64,000 nt of DNA, from positions 6,188,501 to 6,252,500 of the forward strand of contig SMMW01000614.1 in the NCBI GenBank assembly GCA_004794655.1. The letters are read 5' to 3'. Shown here piece by piece: positions 47,840-59,052 of the stretch. The notes below the pieces were generated by a model. The model saw nothing but the letters and a program-made list of their open reading frames with translations, did not search any database and had not been told where the DNA came from. The stretch comes from Marisa cornuarietis. Lineage: Eukaryota; Mollusca; Gastropoda; Architaenioglossa; Ampullariidae. The stretch's first letter is position 1; the number at the start of each line of letters is the position of its first letter. Made by a program: the position numbers and the translations under genes.

Positions 47840-48030
47840 GAACGCCAGCCTCACGGGGCTACTCAGTAACGCAGTCAAGCGCCTTAATTGCCATGTCATG
47901 TCGCACTAATGAATCTGTCAACACAGCGCCAAATATCTTGCTTGTCTCCAGTTGCACTTAAAGCCACGAGCGGCGGGAGGACCAGTACCGCGGGTAATGG
48001 CACCAACGTGACGTCATGGGCTGTTGAAAT
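47840..48030. promoter_or_regulatory. Candidate cis-regulatory block with CRE
   Basis: Low-repeat sequence with 'gccttaattgcc', TAATGA at 47908 and a perfect CRE TGACGTCA at 48009-48016. Confidence 0.25.
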
Positions 48031-48054
48031 TTGACGGCACTACATCGCTTGCCA

Positions 48055-48150
48055 CCTGGGGCCGTAATTATGAAGCGAGGGTAAAGACTAAAGGTCTGGC
48101 CCTGGGGCAGCATGGGGAATCGAAGGAAAAGCGTCTTCGTTTCCGAAGTT
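48055..48150 (+). repeat. Dispersed repeat, copy 2
   Basis: Second copy of the element at 13251-13340, with the same two conserved blocks. Confidence 0.55.
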
Positions 48151-48409
48151 TTGTGTGCGATTTAAATGCTAATCTTTGTTGTCACGTGATTTTGAGTATG
48201 TTGGTTTAAGGGTTGCGACATAAGGAGGTTGCGGGATAAGCGATGTGTCTTTCAGTTCTGGTTGTTTGCGTCTGTCGTAGCGGACGATGCTAGTAAAGTA
48301 TTGAGTGAGAGGCACTGTAGGGTCTAGCTAAGCGGTAACGTTGGAGACGGGAGGGTTTTGGTCCTGCCCGGAAGGCAATGAACTGCTTTGTGTTTTATCC
48401 TTGCCCGCA

Positions 48410-48680
48410 GGCTCAAAATCGTCGAACGTCACTTGTCCATCGTCTAATCATCCTCAAAATCGTCATTAATTGTCAAATCAAAAATCGTCGTCACCATCCT
48501 CTCAAAATCGTCTACCGTCATCTGTCATTTGTCAATCGTTAAAACGTCTTCAGGAATCGTCTTCAGGAATCAAAATCGTCATCAGTCTACGGCTTCGACG
48601 AACGTCTGCGTGAATCCTAGTCGTCCTCGCCAAACATCATAATTGGTCGTCACCGTCGTTGTCATCGCCATTTCTTTTCT
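48410..48680 (+). repeat. Degenerate repeat cluster based on CAAAATCGTC
   Basis: (C)AAAATCGTC recurs about five times in 170 bp, amid many shorter TCGTC/ATCGTC words. A 13-bp direct repeat cgtcttcaggaat lies at about 48547 and 48560. Confidence 0.65.
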
Positions 48681-48696
48681 GGTCCTGGGGAGGGAC

Positions 48697-49270
48697 TGTA
48701 TGATCGCCTGGCTTCCGGGGAGCTGCGGTCATTGCGGATGACGGACATCACCAGTCCTGAAGGACAGGCTGAGTGCCCCTTTTGTGTACCTCTCCCGAAA
48801 TAGTTACCTGCCGGTACTTACCCATTGTCAGGCCTCTCTAGCTCTGCCGCGGCGTTGCTGCCTCGGGCAGTGGTTGGGGAGAAGGGTAGTTGTGACGTCA
48901 GGCGGGTTGTTTTCTTTTGCCCCCCGTTAATTTGTTTTGTTTTCGACCCGCTCAAGCGTAGTGCGGTGCTGAGCTTCGTGCGGGCGTTTGATAGGTTGTT
49001 GGGATTAGTGAGCTCCTGCAGGTTGTTTGCTAGCCTGTTTAGGTCTTGTTCTCAGAGTCCTTTTTTTTCTTTACTTTTCTTTATTGTCTTTAAACATTAG
49101 TGGGCTACGTTTAGTGGCCATTAATTAATAAACCGGTATTTTTTTATTATCCTCACGTGCGTTCGCATATGTGTCCACTGAGGAGCGATTGGTCTCGTCG
49201 CGCGCATCGGGGGTCTGAGTGCATGTTGTGTTTGTGCGGCTGTGAGCGCCCGACTACGTAACGCGACAAC
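48697..49270 (+). mobile_element. LTR-like block (tentative)
   Basis: A GC-rich stretch begins TGTATGATCGCC, carries 'aattaataaaccgg' (poly(A) signal) near 49125-49135 followed by a T-rich run and 'cctcacgtgcg', and ends near 'cgcgacaaca'. TG..CA-like ends and the internal AATAAA suggest a solo LTR. No target duplication or gag-pol was found. Confidence 0.25.
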
Positions 49271-49534
49271 AGTTTCCCGTCACATGAGGTCTTGTTGGTG
49301 CGTCACCTGCAGGTATAAGACTGTGAAACACATGATGTTCAAACGGCGATTTGATTATGGCGGAGACTTCCTTCACATTAGGCCGGCTTTCTTTCTTTCA
49401 CTCGCGCGCGCGCGCGTGTGTGTGTGTATATATATATATGTAGCCCAGCCATGCAAATGTTTGTTGATGTCACGACAATACACGTATGTCACAAACAAAC
49501 TAAGCCACTTGTGTTTCTGCGACAACAGAGTACC

Positions 49535-50520
49535 GGCGAGCTTTGGCCTAGGACTGAACTTAACCGTCTGCTCAGAGACAAACCCTAATCATCCCATTTC
49601 TAAAAATTCATCGAATAAAATAAAAGAAATACAGAGCGATAAACTTCTAGATGTGACTGTTGATAGCAATTTCTCATGGTCCCAACAAAGCAATACGAAA
49701 AATTATATCAAAGAAAAGAATCAAAGAATCTCGAGAATTAAGCACTTCTTAAATCCCCACTCTCGAAAACTCTTCCACACAGCCAATATTCAGTCGACCA
49801 TTGATTACACTTTCATTCTATGGAACTCTCCAAGGCGAGCTTCGACGAGGCCTCTCGTAAGCATTCAAAGGAGAGCAATCAGATCGGTGCTACTCAAACA
49901 AATATACAGTCCAGTGATTTTTTTCCCAAGGGATATGAAATTTTAACAAAAGTATTGTTTGTTTGTAAAATACATTAAATGTCCCGTAGACTTTCTACAC
50001 TATTTTCGACCAGCAAACTAAAAAGCGGCCCTCAAACTCAAATTCCCGTATAAGAGCCACTTACTCAAGACCAGTTTATATAATCAGGTAGTGTTCTAGG
50101 GAGCAGCCTTCATTTCTACCTCCAGCAAACGAAATCCACACAATTTCAGAAAAGGACTCATAAAACATACATTTTATATAAAATCCCGTTCATCGCTTGC
50201 AGAAGCCACCCATCAAATGTTAGCAAATGTTACCGACTACTAACCCTGAATAAATCTTACCGACTACTAACCACGAATAAAGCGAAACAAGGTGTATCGT
50301 AGGTAACGTCTTCATTACTCAAACAATTCCTATAAAAATGAAAACCCATCTGTGTACATATAAACCTTCTGATTTTTTTTACGTAGCACCTTTTGTTTTG
50401 TAGTATTATAGTCACTTTTATTTTTCGATTTGTCCCTCTAATTTAGCGAGAGGGCTAGATGGAAAAAGGAGGAACGTTTCTTATTCTATCACACTCATAA
50501 ATAAAGATTTGTTATTTGTC
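49535..50520 (+). mobile_element. Decayed LINE C-terminal fragment, family A copy 2
   Basis: The frame ending at 49946 includes 'KLLDVTVDSNFSWSQQ', 'RISRIKHFLNPHSRKLFH' and 'TRPLVSIQRRAIRSVLLK', the region after the RT domain in LINEs. Stops interrupt the remainder. The 3' end 'gagggctagatggaaaaagg' through 'cactcataaataaagat' matches copy 1, and the tail abuts a (GT)n run. Confidence 0.75.
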
Positions 50521-50546
50521 AAATTTTCGAGGTTTGAGAGAAAGAG

Positions 50547-50550
<4 letters not shown>

Positions 50551-50612
<62 letters not shown>
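50551..50612 (+). repeat. (GT)31 microsatellite
   Basis: An uninterrupted GT run directly follows the 3' end of LINE family A copy 2. GT-rich imperfect sequence continues to about 50930. Confidence 0.95.
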
Positions 50613-50615
<3 letters not shown>

Positions 50616-51520
50616 GCATTTTTTTTGCCTGCATATGTGTCATTGTATACATGCGTGCGTGTATATGTGTGTCTGCTTGTGTTTACGCGAGTGTGTCCGT
50701 GCGAACGCCGCCTTTTTGTGTGTTTGTGGCTGTGTATGTGAATCTGAGTGTGTTTACATGACTGTGTTTGCATGAATGTGCGTGTGTTTGTGTGTATGTC
50801 TATTATGAGTATTTCGTTGTGTGTGTGTGTGTGTGTGTCCGCGCGCGTGATGTGCTTGTCATCTTGTGTGTTCGTATGTCTGTGTATGTGTGAGTAGGTC
50901 TGTGTGCGTATGTGCGTGGCTGCTAATGACGGTGTTGGTCTGTTTGATGTGACAGGCTGTCGTTAAGCGCTGCTCTCGCGTGCTAACAATTGGCGCGCAA
51001 GGAACTCTGAGATCGTGTCACGTGACCCTTCCTGCGGCGGCCGAGGGAAAGAGTAGGCAACATGCAATTACACATCGGTAATGCGCTCGCTTTCGTCGAT
51101 GTTTCCTCCTTTACTCCACACTTCACTTACCCTCCACATGCGCTCCCCAATCCAGTATCCTCGGAGGGTAAGCGCAATGTTGGGTAAAAAAAAAAAAAAA
51201 AAAAAATCAGCTTGCACATTCTGCAACAAGCCCATCGACAGTTGTTTTTCTTAACACATTTTCCTGTAAAATTCGTCAGATTTATTGGTAGGTCTATGTG
51301 TCGATAAATCAATATGGACGGTTCGTCCATTTCTGAGTGGTTCCCCTTTTGTACGAGGTTTACAGATCAACAAATGCCCCCCCCCCACTCCCCAACCTCT
51401 TTCCCCTTCCCGCTGACTCAGCTTCGTAATCAATGAACATGCAGCAGATCCGGCACGCGCTCACCTTCGCGCTCGGGAACAATAAACCAGAGGAGTGTAA
51501 AAGTAGTAATAATAACAAAG

Positions 51521-51602
<82 letters not shown>
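51521..51602 (+). repeat. (TGA)27 microsatellite
   Basis: Perfect trinucleotide run. The poly-Met and poly-Ile frames it produces are not genes. Confidence 0.95.
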
Positions 51603-51603
<1 letters not shown>

Positions 51604-51639
51604 AACGCTTTTAGACAGGTAGTTCTAGTTTTGGGGAAA

Positions 51640-51800
51640 AACACTATATCGTCCCAGTTTGCGTGAATAGTGAAGTCCTGAGTTCAGATCTCTTCTCCGG
51701 GACGCAGTATTTGGATGTGACGACTGTTGTCTCGGCTGGGCATTGAGAGAGGAAAGAGGATAGTGGGAAGAGAATTTTACTCCCTTTTCTTCCCCCGTTA
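51640..51800 (+). mobile_element. tRNA-SINE-like fragment
   Basis: A B-box-like gagttcagatctcttctccgg is at 51680-51700. Downstream 'gaggatagtgggaag' resembles the sequence after the SINE at 0.9 kb. Confidence 0.4.
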
Positions 51801-53484
51801 TCAACCATTTCTGTCAGAGAGCCAAATGGCTGCAGGGTAAACCTGTTTATCAGGTAAACATACCCTGGGGGTTTTATTGACTCATAACATTCAAAACGTC
51901 TTCTGTACTGCAGGCTTCTGTACTCTCAGGCTTACGAATGTATGAGCAGTCATGCTTCGTGATCGTTAAGAGTTCGCTCCCTCTTTCCGTCCTCATGACA
52001 TCAACTGTCGTTATCTCTTATTTCCTTACATGAGTGCAGATACTGTCTGATTCCACATGACGTAACAAAACAATAGGAAACAAAGTGTTTTGCTTATTTT
52101 TTTATTGTCTTACTTTGTCCTTTTTTAATAATTAATTTGAACAAAAGATCCCTCTACGAAATCGGAATATAATATTTTACTGGAAATATGCACAGTCATT
52201 ATTATGAAATTATCCCCCGTTATAAAATCATTAGCATCGGCAAGGTTTTACTGACGGAGCCGTCGACAGCATTTCTCATCGCCATCGACGTCATAAAAAA
52301 TCGTCAGGGATTAGGCTTTGCCACATCGCCATCGAGAAGGATGATGGTTCAAAACAACAGCCCCAGCCCCACCCTGCGAACATAGTCAACCAATCAAATG
52401 TCAAAAGGTCTGTCACGTGACTCTGGCGTGACTGTAGTTCGTCCCTGAATTTTGGAGCCATCGGATGCTCAGGTTCCAGGTCTGTGGGACTCTCAAACTG
52501 TCGGCCCTAAAAAAACACTTTCCTCGTATGCGACTCTCGAGCCATCGGCCGATAAAAAGATTGCTCTGTAATGTTTAATCCATCAGCTATATTGGTCTAT
52601 ACAGTGGGACATAAGACCTGAGGGCAAGATGAACTGTCAGCTGGTGTGCATGCAGTGGATGGAGTCCCACTGTGTCAGCGTCAGCCGGTGACGAACTGCG
52701 GGCAGGTACATCTGGCACCGGGCCTTCTGCACGCCTGTCATCCTCATATTCTCTGATCGATAGAACACGGTTGACGCTATTCTTGTCAGCAGATGCATGC
52801 AGTGTGGCTAGCAGAACCTAGTTTTCATCCCCAGCTACATTATATAATATATATATATATATTGTTACGTGTCTCTATATAATTACATTTATAGTATATT
52901 TCATGATTGAATATATATATATATATATATAAAGAGAGAAAAAGAAAATAGATGTGGGTGCGTTTGCTTGTGCTAGTGGGTGTGTACGCCTGAGTATACG
53001 TGTATGAGAATGTGTCTGTTAAGGGTATGTGTAACTGCGTGTGCTGGCCTCTCGTTCTTGCTCGGATATATCTACCCGTCATGAACGGGGAGTTGTTGTG
53101 CACCCGTCTTCACGGTAGTTAAGTCAACAGATTAAAATGAAAGTGTGTTGAATGGTCGGATGGCCGGCTGACTGTCGCTTCAAACACCGGCCGCTGGCAG
53201 TGCCCGTTGTCGCCAGGTTTCTAGCGTCGTCGTATGGCAGACAAACAAAATCATAAATTAATAACTGGTCGCTGCCTACCACTTGCCAGACCGCGCATCA
53301 CTGGAGATGGCGGGCGAGAAAAGCAGAGTTTGCTCGCCATGAGCCGCTGGTTATGCTTCGCTGGCAGAAAAAAAAATGAAAAACTGCGGTGAATATGTGA
53401 TGAGCGCCTTCATTGACGAGAGTGTACATTCACAAACGCTCAAAAAAAAATGATGGTCGAAGCACAAAGTGTCATTTTGTCTCC

Positions 53485-53690
53485 GAAACAAGTATCTGTT
53501 TGTCCGCAACGGAGTTCTCTCGTCTGCAAATAAAACGGAGGTCTTCTTCGCAATGTAGGCGAGTTTTCTGTGTCTTGTTTGCATCGCGGGCCACTTCTCT
53601 GCAACACAGTTGATGTCTTCTCCGCAACCGAGGTCAGCGGTCGTCCGCAACAGAGAGGCAAATTTACATCGCAAGCCAGTGCAATTTCTC
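53485..53690 (+). repeat. Degenerate minisatellite, period ~20-25 bp
   Basis: tccGCAAc.gag-type cores begin near 53485, 53506, 53526, 53550, 53601, 53624, 53647 and 53671. Units are diverged but spacing stays near 23 bp. Confidence 0.6.
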
Positions 53691-53730
53691 GTCTAACGAG
53701 CCTTCCCAACAGGCCACAGACTGCGTAACT

Positions 53731-53895
53731 TTCAAGTTGGTCTTGACAAGTTCACTGTGACAAACGAGCTAAGGGTGTGACAAACACAAGTGTCTTCGTC
53801 AAATTTGTTGTGCCAGACAAATGGCTTTGTCAAGGTTGTTATGAAAAAGACAGCTAAAGTCAAGTTTGTTGCAACAGGGTCTTCGTCCAGGTTAC
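53731..53895 (+). repeat. Degenerate minisatellite, period ~30 bp
   Basis: gtcaa(a/g)tttgttg-like cores start near 53799, 53829, 53859 and 53885 (as gtccagg), with related words at 53731 and 53744. It directly follows the 23-bp array. Confidence 0.5.
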
Positions 53896-54724
53896 TAAAA
53901 GATTGTTGGGGACTATGGTACTAAGCTAATTCTGGCGAACTGCGATTGAAAAGGACTCTGTTTGAGGTAATAAAATTATCCTTGTCTCTACAACAGCGCC
54001 TAAATGCCGTTATCTAGAAACCACCATCTTTTTATGCCCCTTTCCACGAATGAAAATACAATGATAATAACTGGGAACCTTGGACTCTTAGACCTATGAC
54101 TATAGCTGTGGCAACAACTTAGTGCAGATCAGTGGACTTTTAAGAGATTTCAGTTCTTACACTGTTTGTTTACCGAGATCGAGCAACACGCAATGGCTGA
54201 GGCTGCACCTCATGACATGTTGGTAGTAGTAGACAACAGCTTCAGTGACTAACTGTTTTAGACAGAAGTCGATATTCTGTAACTCCTTACCTTTCAAAAT
54301 CCCATTATTCAGTAGACGTTTGGCATGGTTAAAAGAAATCCTAAAAACACTCCATCACAATCTTCACGAGTGTATTTTCGACAGAGAGAGAGAGACTATA
54401 AAGATGGTTTCTCTTGACATCCCGATCCAAAATAAATTAACTTTTCTGAACACTTTTCCTCCAAACATTCTCCACGCAAACAACCCCTTTGCTTAAAATC
54501 TACTAAAATGTAGGATGGTGTCGACCTGATGACAATCGCCCGACCAAAGTATATTCAACTTGTTGTTTGAACAAATAAAAACAACGGCACAAATTTAATC
54601 CGAGCAGATCGGTAGCAGAGAAGTCAATATTTTGTGTTCGTAATGAGATTTAGGACTAGTACGGAAGGAAGAAGAAAGCAATTTTTAATGACGAATACAC
54701 AGCAAAACGATAATTAAATCATTG

Positions 54725-55000
54725 TTTAACACCTTAATTACAGCTGGCAGTATGCGTAATGGCCCCAGTACCCCGGGGCGTGCCGTCCCCGGTGACGAAT
54801 CTGTTCATGTCGGCGTCTGGGGGTATTTTTTTCGGTCTGAAGAGCATCTAAAGGGAGAGTAATCTCCATGTTCTTCCGCTTGTTGACGGAAGAATTCACA
54901 GCATACACCACTGTTTGCTCTGGAGATGATTAACGATGATTTTTCTCTCTCCCTCGATAGAATCCAGTTAACTCTCCGGCGATGAAATCGGGTAAACGAA
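54725..55000. promoter_or_regulatory. Candidate cis-regulatory block
   Basis: TAATTA (54735) directly abuts the E-box CAGCTG (54741). Low-repeat sequence with further TAAT and GATGATTAACGATGA words follows. Confidence 0.25.
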
Positions 55001-55484
55001 CTTCAATGGCGTTTTCTGTTGGGAGACAGGGAGGGAGAGGGGAGGAGAAAAAGAGAAAAACGGAGCGGGGGGATGGAGAGAGGAAACAGGCCGAACTGTG
55101 CTGTAAAAGTGACGTGTACGGCGTTGTTATTTTTAGCAGCTCCGCTTGAATTTTGTTCTGCACGCGTAATCGAACGCAATGCATTGTTTGAATAATTAGA
55201 AGCTTCTGGTTTCTGCCACACTAGTTCAACCCACTCCTTCATAACCCCCCCATCCATACCCTACCCATCCACCCACCGACCGACGCCTGCTGGTATTTGG
55301 TAACTGAGGTAAATAGACGACAACAGACGGGATCTGTTTAATCTATGCCTAACAGTTAGCACGAGATACGTGAACCGGCCAAGCCCCATCAAAGACTTCA
55401 AGAACTTCGCCATGTTTGGTGGGGAATAAACTGCTGGCGTGCGAAGCTATTCAGGTGTTGAATGTTCGTAAGCCTGCCCCCAAC

Positions 55485-55485
<1 letters not shown>

Positions 55486-55540
<55 letters not shown>
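55486..55540 (+). repeat. (CA)27 microsatellite
   Basis: Uninterrupted CA run. Confidence 0.95.
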
Positions 55541-55541
<1 letters not shown>

Positions 55542-57504
55542 CCCTACCCACCCCACCTCCTCCCAGCCATCAACACCCATCCATTGTCGGGCTGACTGCC
55601 CAGCAGTATCGAGCGGCGTTACATTATGGGCTCGGACGCAAAATTTGAGCCAAGGAAAAAAAATGGTCGAGCCAGCGAAAGCAGAGCTTTTTCTTTCTTT
55701 CTTTTTTTTTTTTTTTTAGTCTTTCTTTCTTTCCTGCCCAGACGGAAGCAAAGCTTAGCAGCAGCCACCGCAAAAATTAAGCGCACGCCAGGTTCAGGTT
55801 AGGTCAGGTCAGTGCGGATGTTCGCACATAGGTCAAAGGTGATCTGCGGACTGAGATCAGGTGCAACCTGACAGATTTGCATCAGATATCCAGCAACTGC
55901 TTCCCGAACCTCTCATACTTCCGCTCTCTTCCCTCACACACGCGCACACACAAACACGCGCACACACACATGCAGCCACAGATGAACACAACTCAGAATG
56001 TCTACACTGATCTACGCCGGTGGTACTTAGTCAGTGTCCGCAAAACTGCTTATAGCTGAGTTAAATTCTAGGAATAACTGACCAGTCGGAAAGCTGTTAT
56101 GTGTAAAGCAATACTTACAAAAATCCATCACTCAGAGATTATTTATTGTAGACGACAAAGCCCGGGTGTGGTTTCTGATGTCCAGTACTAAACATCGTAA
56201 AACGTTTTTAAAAATTTTATTCCATAATGCACAGATGCTGACAACTTAGAACACACATTAAAGGATCACCAAATGAAAAAGCTTTGGCTGATAAATGTTT
56301 GCTTGGATTTGTGAGTTTATTTATGCACGTGCATGTCTGTGTGTGCAGCATATGTGTACACACGTTGTAAATGTCATAAATTCCTTCAACATTATTATTA
56401 TTATTATTATTATTCACAACCTCAAACAGAAAATTATGCATTAAGAAAAAAGTTGTCTTACTAGAGATTTTGCTCTGTCTCATCTTTAAACTTTCTGATT
56501 ATAAATAGGTATTTTAGGGACTCCAAACAGTTGTTTCACTATACTTATCATAGGAGTCTCGCACCTAATAACGAAAAGGCAGTGCCAGGCAGGCAGGGAC
56601 CGACACCCTGCAAAAGTGTTAACACGATGTGACGAAATGACAACTTGACCAAAGTGTAGGTAGGTACATTTTATAAGTAGATAGTTTGGTGTGGCCCACG
56701 TGGTGTTGTGGATATCAAAATGGCCATTGGAGACAAAAAGGTTCCCCTGTTATACAGTCAAGAACCAACTACCCGTAGATACTAAAGCTGTAAGATCTGC
56801 CTTCCTAGTCTCATCGTCTACACAAGTGAAATTAGGTTTTAAATAAAGGGCAATTTTCCAGAAGATGATCTTCATTATCTTAAATGTCTTTACATGTAAG
56901 TTTGCTGTCTCATTCACAAAGCTGTCTGGAATATTTCTTCTCACAGGTTAAAATTGAAAACACAAACTTACACTAAAATAAAGTATTTTAAGACTTGTCT
57001 CGTTCTGACATTCTTCTCCCTCATCCCTGCAGAATTGATAAACCTCTAACATACGCACTGAACACATACATTGCGAGTAATTTTATACTAACTTGTCGAT
57101 GAAACCACATGAAACAAGTTTACAGCGACATGCCCCTCTCCTGATACAGGGCACTCTCCCTCCTTCCCTCCCTCTCATTCTTTCAATCGTTCGCTCGGTT
57201 GAAGGCCTACTTGGGCTTATAGCCTTCATGGTTAGCCTCCCGAGTAGTGCTTCGACTCATTAGGGCAAAACGGGTGGCTGCATAATTACAAAATGACTTT
57301 ATTGTGCCGGATGGTTTATGGGGCTATGTTCTACCCCAGCTTCCTCAGGAGCAGACGGTCTTCACAGCCGATCGATGAAGCCCAGCGGGGGCGTTTTTTT
57401 TTTTAGATGACGTCACATGGGCTAACTGGGTCAACTAATGCGTTACGGCCGCCCATGACGCAGCAGCTTTATATAGCAGATGACGTAGACCACCAGATTA
57501 AGCA

Positions 57505-57725
57505 ATGGGGCGCTTGGTAGTGTGGTGGTTAAAACTCTCGCTTGTCGCCACTGCAGAGAGGCCCTGAGTTCAAATCTCGTCACGAAACACTGCATATGAC
57601 ACCTGTTCGCAAGGCAGGCCGCCGAGGGTTTTCGGGTACTCCTCCTCCCTCCATCTTCACTCTCACTTACAGTGCAAAATCGCTTCAAGGTAGAAGCACT
57701 TTTCTACTTAAACAGCCAACCAACC
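57505..57725 (+). mobile_element. tRNA-derived SINE, full-length-like
   Basis: 'cttggtagtgtggtggttaa' (A-box region) is followed by 'gagttcaaatctcgtc' (B box), a unique body, and a 3' end 'taaacagccaaccaaccc'. This is the clearest SINE in the window. Confidence 0.65.
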
Positions 57726-57734
57726 CACCAGTGG

Positions 57735-57990
57735 TACCCTGAAAGGGCAGTTGTAGAAGACTGTAGCTACGATTTTAAGCTCACGGGCTTAGATCTCGTC
57801 TTGGACAGGGGATGGGGAAGTAGCGGGAGGGAAACTGACCATCTCTAGATTCTTCTCGATTTCTTCACCACAAGTCCATTTACCCTGTTTGCATTTCGCA
57901 TGTCACCTGTTGCCCACCTGTAGTGACATGCGAAATGCAAACAGGGTAAAAGGACTTTTCTTCCTAAATCAACCAACCAGTTACCACCTA
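57735..57990 (+). mobile_element. Decayed SINE with internal hairpin
   Basis: 'gggcttagatctcgtcttgg' (degenerate B box) precedes a G-rich stretch. The end is 'ctaaatcaaccaaccag', like the neighbouring SINE. It contains the inverted repeat listed separately. Confidence 0.4.
57873..57957. repeat. Near-perfect inverted repeat (35-bp arms, ~16-nt loop)
   Basis: The left arm ends 'tgcatttcgcatgtcac' and the right arm starts 'gtgacatgcgaaatgca'. Twenty-eight bases pair perfectly and seven more with one mismatch. Coordinates are good to a base or two. Confidence 0.8.
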
Positions 57991-57999
57991 ACCCCTTAG

Positions 58000-58160
58000 T
58001 GGTAGTAATCGCTCGCTTCTCGACAGTAATGAGAGATGAACGAAATCACCATATTCACTTTTTCTTTACTACAGTCCCGTATCTTCCTGGGTTCAGATCT
58101 CAACCCCGGAACCCCTAATCTTTCTTGGAGGTGTTGCACTCTGAGTTGTTTTTAAATTCT
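58000..58160 (+). mobile_element. tRNA-SINE-like fragment
   Basis: 'aatcgctcgcttctcgac' and a B-box-like 'gggttcagatctcaacc' follow directly after the previous SINE. The 3' end is not identified. Confidence 0.35.
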
Positions 58161-58519
58161 TTAATCCTTCTGTCACTATTGTGTGTCTGTTTTCGGTTTT
58201 TCATGTAAATGTGGTTGGAATAACTTTACGGACAAAATACCTTGAAGGTTAGGATTAGGATTAATTCCACGCGATGACAGGTATGCCCTTTCCAGTGAGT
58301 TTCATCCACTTCAATCGGAACCCCGATTCTGTGTAGCTGCATGCAAGACCAACCACAGACTTACATAGATGTCTGTGGGCCCAACAGACTGAGGCTGTCC
58401 TTCGTTGCTTTGGCCACGCGACCTTTGAACGAATAAAGATCATATGTAAGCCTGAGCCTGTTTAGTGGAGCAGATATAAATGTGTTGTTTTATTGTTTTG
58501 TTGTTATGCTTCCATACAG

Positions 58520-58649
58520 CAGTGGCGTAGGAACAGGGGGGCAAGGGGGCAGCCGCCCCCCCCCCAAAATGGGAAGGCAAGAATGTGAACGTTATTCATT
58601 GTCAGTATGGAGCTTGCCCCCCAAAGCCGAGCATCTTCCTACGCCACTG
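58520..58649. mobile_element. 130-bp MITE with 14-bp TIRs and TACAG target duplication
   Basis: CAGTGGCGTAGGAA opens the element and its reverse complement closes it. TACAG flanks both sides (58515-58519 and 58650-58654). A second inner pair (ggggggcaag / cttgcccccc) lies below the tips. It is too small to code. The superfamily is uncertain. Confidence 0.85.
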
Positions 58650-58654
58650 TACAG

Positions 58655-58705
58655 AGCTGCATCTAATTGCCCTCTGGGATAAATAAAGTCTTATCTAATC
58701 TTAAC
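58655..58705 (+). mobile_element. LINE 3'-terminus fragment
   Basis: 'aattgccctctgggataaat' followed by 'aaagtcttatctaatct' resembles the common 3' terminus of non-LTR elements. The MITE above appears inserted just upstream. Confidence 0.35.
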
Positions 58706-59052
58706 TAGGTATAGCCGGACTAAATGTTTTGGAAAACCAGTTAGAGGCCATGCTAAAGGTGAGGTGATTATAAAGACACCAACGTTTTTTTCAGCAACAC
58801 GTGATTTTGCTGATTTATGTTCTGGTTTCAATGGCCGAGGCTCAGTGTTCCCGAAGTTTGCTGAGGTATGCACCAAACCCCTTGCAACACGCACGTGCAC
58901 TCATTTGTTTTTCTATAGTCCTGAGTTGTAATCGTAATTCATCCCATGATGAGCCAATAATTTTACCATCGGCTGGCGCTGCTGATCCCACCCTAGTATC
59001 TTTAGGGTGTTCATATTTTCTCTCCTTTGGGCAACGTTTAGCCACTGCCTTC

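Noticed and set aside
49242..49946. 234-codon frame as a cellular gene
   Set aside because: Its second half is LINE C-terminal sequence and its first part crosses GT/TA microsatellites; it is a retrotransposon relic.
50509..50775. Long Cys-Val and Thr-His frames over GT runs (also at 38.9, 55.5 and 63.7 kb)
   Set aside because: Pure products of dinucleotide repeats, open on both strands.
51360..51666. Poly-Met / poly-Ile frames
   Set aside because: Translation of the (TGA)27 microsatellite only.
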